DNA of 5,484 nucleotides from Parcubacteria group bacterium (GTDB taxonomy: Bacteria > Patescibacteriota > Minisyncoccia > Phycocordibacterales > UBA12088), in contig JAKFXP010000080.1 in the NCBI GenBank assembly GCA_021731325.1, positions 1-5,484 of the forward strand, read 5' to 3'. This document shows positions 1 to 4,121 of this stretch, in pieces; the first letter of the stretch is position 1, and each line of letters opens with the position of its first letter. The position numbers and the translations under genes are program-made. The notes under the pieces are model-generated. The model worked only from the letters and a program-made list of their open reading frames with translations. It was not told where the DNA came from and searched no databases.

Positions 1-456
1 CTGTTTGTAGTCGATACGACCAATAACGAAGCATCCTCAACCTCTCTGGGGGTCGAGCTTCTTACGCTCCAAGCGCTTTCCCTCGCGTCTTCAACGATGA
101 GTTATGGGTCACTTGATGTAGGACAAGACACCGGTGGAACCAATGCAACGTCAACGCTTCAAAATACGGGTAATAACGGTATTGATATTCAGGTTGGGGG
201 TACCGGCATGACGGCCGGGGCTTCCTCAATTCCGGTTGCCAATCAGAAGTATGCGACGTCAGGTTTTAGTTATGCGGCATGTGTGATTTGTACCGCACTC
301 TCCGGCTCAGCAAGTACGGTTGAGGTTGATCTTCCGAAGCCAACCGCAACGTCAACACCGGTGCTCGAAGATTTGTATTGGGGAGTATATGTGCCGCTCG
401 GCGTGGCAGGTGCAACACATACCGGTCAGACCACGTTCTACGCTACAGGTGACTAA
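1..456 (+). CDS. 3' end of an exported/surface protein (5' incomplete)
   Basis: The reading frame is open from the first base with no stop until TAA at 454-456, so 151 codons of a longer gene are visible. ATG at 97 is internal to this open frame and I do not take it as the start. The visible protein is rich in Thr, Ser, Gly and Asn, almost without charge, and looks like a beta-sandwich. It carries the phrase LQNTGNNGIDIQVGGT, then IPVANQKYATS, a CVIC pair (residues 94 and 97 of the visible part), VEVDLPKPT, and LYWGVYVP near the end. From memory, similar phrasing recurs in secreted proteins of Parcubacteria-type genomes, but I cannot name a characterised family. No C-terminal membrane helix or sorting signal follows, so it is probably secreted or held by its missing N-terminal part. 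The next gene starts 4 bases later, suggesting one operon. Function unknown. Confidence 0.8.
   Translation: MFVVDTTNNEASSTSLGVELLTLQALSLASSTMSYGSLDVGQDTGGTNATSTLQNTGNNGIDIQVGGTGMTAGASSIPVANQKYATSGFSYAACVICTALSGSASTVEVDLPKPTATSTPVLEDLYWGVYVPLGVAGATHTGQTTFYATGD
447..452 (+). promoter_or_regulatory. Ribosome binding site for the 461 gene
   Basis: AGGTGA lies 8 bases before ATG 461 and overlaps the end of the preceding coding region. It selects ATG 461 (or the adjacent ATG 464, with 11 bases spacing) over the much longer frame that opens at 320, which lies wholly inside the upstream gene. It is the only convincing Shine-Dalgarno site at a gene start in the window. Confidence 0.6.
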
Positions 457-460
457 CAAT

Positions 461-1147
461 ATGATGCGCATTTTCTTCACGATTCTTATGGCAACACTCG
501 TAGGTGGCGGGGGGGTGTATGCATGGCACTATTACGGCGGTTTTGCAGGAGAAAAAAGTACCTCCGTAGCGTTTGTCGAAGCGTATGGAGCATATGTAGA
601 GATTTCAGGACAGGTGGAGACATTGGTGCATTTGCCGGGCACGGAAGGGAATAGTAGCCGGCAAGAACTTCTGGCGCTGTTGAATACCATGCTCACCGAA
701 AACCTCACCAAAGAAGAACGAGAATCACTGGCACGTATTGCATTTACGCACCTCGATACGATTAAGAAGGAGATAGACGCGGCACAAGCATTGCAGGCAA
801 AGCTGTATGCGGTGTTGCAGGATTTTGATACTGCCGCGCGCGTCTTTCATGGCATTGAACTGCGGGGGCAGGCACAAGATATTGTGCTCATTGCACGCAA
901 ACGAGCTGAACTTTCTGCACGTATTACCTCCATTCTTTCAGAAACCAACGATCATACCTACGCTATTATTACCCGCATCCTGAGTGAAAAGGGAGAGTTG
1001 TCGGGCGCCCACATTACCGAAATAAATGACGCAACCAAAGCAGCTGAGGAGCGGTACGCCACCCTCGAAGGGCTCTATAAGGAGCTTACCCAAAAGAAAA
1101 CCGAACTTGACCAGCAATTCGCTGCGTTTACCAAGAGTGCGATATAA
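461..1147 (+). CDS. Membrane-anchored helical/coiled-coil protein, function unknown
   Basis: A 228-residue protein. Residues 3-22 are a hydrophobic helix ending in a glycine run (LVGGGGVYAW), an uncleaved anchor or signal peptide. The rest is mostly amphipathic helix rich in Ala, Glu, Lys and Leu, with no cysteine. Residues about 95-135 and 190-225 look like coiled coil; the latter contains EERYATLEGLYKELTQKK. It probably sits outside the membrane with the helices projecting away. The start is ATG 461 because of AGGTGA 8 bases upstream; the same frame is open back to 320 but that part overlaps the preceding gene. The gene follows its neighbour by 4 bases, so it is likely co-transcribed with the surface protein and may be its anchor or partner (inference). 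A hairpin terminator begins 2 bases after its stop. I do not recognise a family; methyl-accepting or pilus-assembly motifs are not visible. Confidence 0.85.
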   Translation: MMRIFFTILMATLVGGGGVYAWHYYGGFAGEKSTSVAFVEAYGAYVEISGQVETLVHLPGTEGNSSRQELLALLNTMLTENLTKEERESLARIAFTHLDTIKKEIDAAQALQAKLYAVLQDFDTAARVFHGIELRGQAQDIVLIARKRAELSARITSILSETNDHTYAIITRILSEKGELSGAHITEINDATKAAEERYATLEGLYKELTQKKTELDQQFAAFTKSAI

Positions 1148-1170
1148 AAAAGGCGCTGAGAAGCGCCTTT
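1146..1170. terminator. Intrinsic terminator between convergent genes
   Basis: A perfect 9-bp stem (1149-1157 with 1162-1170, core GGCGCT/AGCGCC) closes on a GAGA tetraloop of the stable GNRA class. Read on the minus strand the stem is followed by six T (complement of A1146-A1151), a good terminator 11 bases after the hemerythrin stop. Read on the plus strand it is followed by only TTT then AAAA, so it is weaker for the 461-1147 gene. It overlaps the TAA of that gene by two bases. Its position between convergent genes fits a bidirectional role. Confidence 0.8.
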
Positions 1171-1180
1171 AAAAGAGATA

Positions 1181-1597
1181 CTACAACCCATGTTCGTGAA
1201 AGCACTGCACGTATTTGCTATCCACGCCCTTAAGGTGCCCGACAAACCAGTGGGTCAAGAAGTTGACGAGTTTTGACCCAAAGAGTTTGACATCACTGCC
1301 ACATTCCTCACGCATCTTCACCACATGATTACTAAAGTCTTGATGGAACTTTTCATGCTCCTCGGTACCTTCAAAGTTAAATTCATGGAAGCGTCGCTCT
1401 TCGGTTGCAAAATGCTCTGCCTTGAGTGCAAGTATTTTGTCGATGAGTGTTTGTACCTCTTCGCCATCCACCCCCGATTCTAATGCTTCGTGTAAGGTGG
1501 CGGTGGTTGCCAGAAGTACCTTATGCTGCTCGTCAATCTCGGTGATACCGAGCTCGTATTCCGGTTTCCAACTAAAAATGTCTGCAGGGGTATCCAT
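1181..1597 (-). CDS. Bacteriohemerythrin (diiron oxygen-binding protein)
   Basis: A 138-residue soluble single-domain hemerythrin, the usual length for bacterial members. All seven expected diiron ligands are present and in order: H25 in IDEQHK, H62 and E66 in HFATE, H81 and H85 in HEKFH, H121 and D126 in HLKGVD. The N-terminal FSWKPEYELGI signature fixes ATG 1597 as the start. The family is a four-helix bundle in the cytoplasm that reversibly binds O2 at a non-haem diiron centre, used for O2 storage, delivery or sensing. Here no receiver, GGDEF or chemotaxis domain is fused, so it is a stand-alone carrier or scavenger. No Shine-Dalgarno is evident upstream. It is divergent from the surface-protein gene, convergent with the 461 gene and ends with TAG before a terminator. 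Identification is firm; the physiological role is inferred. Confidence 0.95.
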   Translation of the reverse strand: MDTPADIFSWKPEYELGITEIDEQHKVLLATTATLHEALESGVDGEEVQTLIDKILALKAEHFATEERRFHEFNFEGTEEHEKFHQDFSNHVVKMREECGSDVKLFGSKLVNFLTHWFVGHLKGVDSKYVQCFHEHGL

Positions 1598-1712
1598 AGA
1601 TGCGAATGATTACAGTTATGTTGAATATCCCTGTATTCTACCTCGTACGGTGCATTCTATCCACACCATCAAAGGACAGAACGGTCAGGATACGGCATAC
1701 TATACAGTATCT
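1598..1712. promoter_or_regulatory. Divergent intergenic region with candidate promoters
   Basis: This 115-base gap separates the divergent starts at 1597 (minus) and 1713 (plus) and must hold both promoters. On the minus strand two TAGAAT boxes (complement of ATTCTA at 1634-1639 and 1654-1659), 20 bases apart, match five of six bases of a -10 element, but neither has a clear TTGACA partner. On the plus strand TATACA at 1701-1706 sits 6 bases before ATG 1713, so transcription from it would begin at or next to the start codon (leaderless); again no -35 is clear. A small dyad, ATACT/AGTAT (1697-1701 and 1706-1710), overlaps that box and could be an operator half-site pair or chance. No good Shine-Dalgarno precedes either gene. 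Confidence 0.35.
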
Positions 1713-4121
1713 ATGGAAAAGCTTGGGATTCCGGTTGCTTTTATCAGTGGGGTGCTTGCGCTGGGTATTGGACTCGTGGCATCGATAGACCCAGCCCTGC
1801 AAAGAAACGGCGTTGCACAAACGGCAACTACCCTCGTACCACCATCCACCACCGTATCGTATCCAACACAGACCACGCCTAGTATCATTACGACCGTTGC
1901 CACACCCTCCACCGTCCCATCCACCACCTATATCTACCCCTCACCGAGTGAGTCACTCACGAGCCCCACCAGCGAGATGTTGCACGTTACGCAAGCAACA
2001 CCAGATGGAAAAACATACATCTTGTGCCCCTTTAGCACACAAGCGCAACGTACTATCATCGACTTTACCAAAAAAGGTTCTCTGACGGTCGAACACCTTG
2101 CGCGCCGTGCCAATGGAGCAGTAGGAGATGCATCGGTACATCTCCCGACCTCCCTCGAACCCGGTAGATACGCAGTACATCTAGCTTCGTATCACGACAC
2201 TCGTCGTGCAGCAGGGCAATACGGTGAGTGGTGGAAGGTTGTGCTACGAGATGCGTCTGGAAAAGTAGCGGCGGAATCAACAAAAACCCGTGACCTTGGT
2301 GACACCGAATCGGTGGCGATGGAGCTCGTCGACCAAAACCTTACCGTCTCGACTCGGGTGTCCAAAGTATCTGCACTACATGCCGCATACCCAACCACTG
2401 AGCCAAATTCGGTCACTCCGTTGTGTGCCGCGTTAGATCGTGTGGGCAATGTACCGGTACCCTTTGCTTCGGTTGACGTGACCGCGGTTGCCACGTCTGC
2501 TCCCACCACCGCCGAGGTATCTACGGCTCCAGAACACAAAACACCTACGGTACCAACCACAAGTACTACATCAGATACCTTGTGGGAAGGGTACCGCACG
2601 TGTCCGATACCCGACAAAAAGGGAAGAATCATTGCAGACTTTACCAAACAGGGCAGCGTGCCGCTCAAAGACTTGGTGGTACACGGTGATGCGAGTACGG
2701 GATACGCAACGCCACTTCTTTCGCTCACCCTCCCGCGGGGTACCTATGAGCTTCGACTCGTGTCCTATGGGGGAAGTGCCACGCCTGTGGCGTGGGAACA
2801 TGATGGGTGGCGTGGACAGCTCTACGGCACCAACGATGCAGTGGTATCTGAGACCCCCGCCATACCGGATGTGCCCGAATGGGAGAGCGAATTTGTGCGT
2901 AAGGTGAGCAGTGCATTTGTGCTTCCTCGAGAGGTGACCCGTATTCGTGGAGTACATACTAGCTATCCATCAACGAGCGACGACCCTGTTGCGATCATCT
3001 GTGCCGCATTTGACCCCCTCCCTTCGTCCGTGGTACCGACGAGTGTGTCGGTCGCTATTCCCGAACCGGTGCTAGGGGAGTTGGGTACCGTACCAAAGGT
3101 ACAGGGTACCTTGTACGAAGTCTCACCCGATGATCTCGGTATACCAAGCGCCCTGCGCGCCGTGGCGGTCACTGAGGAGGTTCGAGCACAACGGGCAACC
3201 TGGATGACCCTGTTCCCAGAACAACCATTTGACGAGTTGGTACGCGCTGGTACACGCGAGCGAGATACCCTCCTGGCACATTTGTTCTCGGCACCGAGCA
3301 CGACTTCGTCGTCGAGTGTGGCGGTTGGGATGATGCAACATACTCCCCGCGTGAGTGATGAGATGGTGAGCACGATGAGCGGAGATGACCGTTTGGAACG
3401 CTCGGTACAAGAGGCACGTATACGGGATCGGGACGGAGTGGATGCGCTGCGCGACACTGATGGTGACGGCGTTACTGACTATGATGAAAAGCACTTGTAT
3501 GGTACTAATCCGGATAACCCGTTTACCGGTCAAGGGGTGCTGACTGACGGTGAACGCCTGTTATTGGGGCTTGATCCCACCAGTGATGGACTGGTACCCA
3601 CCGTGACCGAATCACCAAAAACAGCCGGTTTGTTGGTACCAGAACTCTTTCAGGTGGACACAAGTAGTACACCCACCTCTGGTCAAGGAACGACCCTTGG
3701 TACCGAAGGGTCGTCCACAACTAACACCCTCACGATTAGTGGTACCACCAAACCTCTGACATTTGTCACCTTATTTATCTACTCAAACCCAATCATTGTG
3801 ACGGTGCGCACCGACGAGCGAGGGCATTATGAATATGCGCTCGATGAACAACTTCAGGATGGGTCGCACGAACTGTATGTTGCCTCAGTTAATAGTGCTG
3901 GAAAGATTATTGCAAAAAGTAACCCGATACCATTTGTAAAGACCGCACAAGCAATTGAGTTTACGCTTCCTCCTGCCGAAGAATTGCCGGTTGCACCGGT
4001 AGATCGATCGTTGCAGCACATGCTTACGTTTGGGCTTCTTACCTGCCTCCTCCTTACCATTGGAGGTATCGTATGGCTTGGTCGGCACACTACGCGCGAC
4101 GAAGAAATCGGGAAGGTATGA
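1713..4121 (+). CDS. Large type I membrane surface protein with duplicated domain, TSP3-like motif and Ig-like domain
   Basis: An 802-residue protein of unrecognised function. Residues 5-24 are a hydrophobic signal or anchor. Residues 36-90 are a Thr/Ser/Pro stalk. Residues 102-243 and 294-435 are two diverged copies of one domain, sharing DFTKxGS, a xGxY strand, HxxYPxT and a cysteine pair (C105/C238, C297/C430), with a second Thr/Pro linker between. Residues 480-580 are charged and probably helical. Residues 581-625 resemble a thrombospondin-type-3 calcium motif (DTDGDGVTDYDE, then LTDGERLLLGLDP). Residues about 672-748 look like a bacterial Ig-like sandwich. Residues 769-789 form a membrane helix followed by a charged tail (RHTTRDEE), so the bulk is extracellular. 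ATG 1713 is chosen because a hydrophobic N-terminus follows it. The frame is open back to 1422, but that part is antisense to the hemerythrin. An in-frame GTG at 1650 is a weaker alternative. It overlaps the kinase gene, implying a shared job in envelope sensing or attachment (inference). Confidence 0.88.
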   Translation: MEKLGIPVAFISGVLALGIGLVASIDPALQRNGVAQTATTLVPPSTTVSYPTQTTPSIITTVATPSTVPSTTYIYPSPSESLTSPTSEMLHVTQATPDGKTYILCPFSTQAQRTIIDFTKKGSLTVEHLARRANGAVGDASVHLPTSLEPGRYAVHLASYHDTRRAAGQYGEWWKVVLRDASGKVAAESTKTRDLGDTESVAMELVDQNLTVSTRVSKVSALHAAYPTTEPNSVTPLCAALDRVGNVPVPFASVDVTAVATSAPTTAEVSTAPEHKTPTVPTTSTTSDTLWEGYRTCPIPDKKGRIIADFTKQGSVPLKDLVVHGDASTGYATPLLSLTLPRGTYELRLVSYGGSATPVAWEHDGWRGQLYGTNDAVVSETPAIPDVPEWESEFVRKVSSAFVLPREVTRIRGVHTSYPSTSDDPVAIICAAFDPLPSSVVPTSVSVAIPEPVLGELGTVPKVQGTLYEVSPDDLGIPSALRAVAVTEEVRAQRATWMTLFPEQPFDELVRAGTRERDTLLAHLFSAPSTTSSSSVAVGMMQHTPRVSDEMVSTMSGDDRLERSVQEARIRDRDGVDALRDTDGDGVTDYDEKHLYGTNPDNPFTGQGVLTDGERLLLGLDPTSDGLVPTVTESPKTAGLLVPELFQVDTSSTPTSGQGTTLGTEGSSTTNTLTISGTTKPLTFVTLFIYSNPIIVTVRTDERGHYEYALDEQLQDGSHELYVASVNSAGKIIAKSNPIPFVKTAQAIEFTLPPAEELPVAPVDRSLQHMLTFGLLTCLLLTIGGIVWLGRHTTRDEEIGKV
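2016..2441 (+). repeat. First copy of the duplicated extracellular domain (residues 102-243)
   Basis: This copy begins YILCP and ends LCAALDRV. It aligns with residues 294-435. Shared anchors are C105-P106, R113, D117-F-T-K, G122-S, the PGRY strand (150-153), an aromatic W173-W174 segment, H223-x-x-Y-P-T and C238-A-A. From C105 to R113 is 8 residues and from H223 to C238 is 15, the same as in the second copy. The match is at protein level and too diverged for recombination between the DNA copies to be likely. Confidence 0.75.
2592..3017 (+). repeat. Second copy of the duplicated extracellular domain (residues 294-435)
   Basis: This copy begins YRTCP and ends ICAAFDPL. It carries C297-P298, R305, D309-F-T-K, G314-S, the RGTY strand (342-345), W366, H415-x-x-Y-P-S-T and C430-A-A. 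Its cysteines are 133 residues apart, exactly as in the first copy, suggesting that one disulfide closes each domain (inference). A Thr/Pro linker at about 256-290 separates it from the first copy. Confidence 0.75.
3084..3116 (+). repeat. Cluster of five GTAC motifs
   Basis: GTAC occurs at 3085, 3090, 3099, 3106 and 3113, two of them inside full GGTACC sites (3084 and 3105). The stretch could form an imperfect hairpin around AAA 3095-3097. It lies inside the surface-protein gene, in a linker after the second duplicated domain, and is the densest point of a wider GGTACC enrichment. Confidence 0.6.
3453..3587 (+). other. TSP3-like Asp-rich calcium motif (residues 581-625)
   Basis: D581, D583, D585 and D589 in DTDGDGVTDYDE form an EF-loop-like calcium site of the thrombospondin-type-3 class common in bacterial surface proteins. 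The following YGTNPDNP and LTDGERLLLGLDP match the usual second half of this unit, except that the second Asp cluster is degenerate (FTGQGVLTDGE instead of a DxDxDG run). It probably stiffens the stalk before the Ig-like domain when calcium is bound. Confidence 0.7.
3690..3714 (+). repeat. Hairpin-forming inverted repeat within the surface-protein gene
   Basis: Perfect 9-base arms (3690-3698 and 3706-3714, ACGACCCTT/AAGGGTCGT) flank a 7-base loop that itself contains GGTACC. It encodes part of the Ser/Thr/Gly linker between the TSP3-like motif and the Ig-like domain. No T run follows, so it is not a terminator; role unknown or none. Confidence 0.5.

Noticed and set aside
320..460. Longer start for the coiled-coil gene at ATG 320
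   Set aside because: It overlaps the upstream coding region in another frame, while ATG 461 has a well-spaced ribosome site and begins a membrane helix.
1422..1712. N-terminal extension of the surface-protein frame back to ATG 1422
   Set aside because: It is antisense to the well-supported hemerythrin gene and the extension has no protein-like features; ATG 1713 gives a proper hydrophobic N-terminus.
2192..2728. 178-codon minus-strand open frame
   Set aside because: It lies wholly antisense to the surface-protein gene, and the opposite strand shows a conserved duplicated domain across it. It is a shadow of Thr/Val/Ala-rich codons.
2963..3457. 164-codon minus-strand open frame
   Set aside because: Antisense to the surface-protein gene, low-complexity Ser/Arg/Thr product with no start signal.
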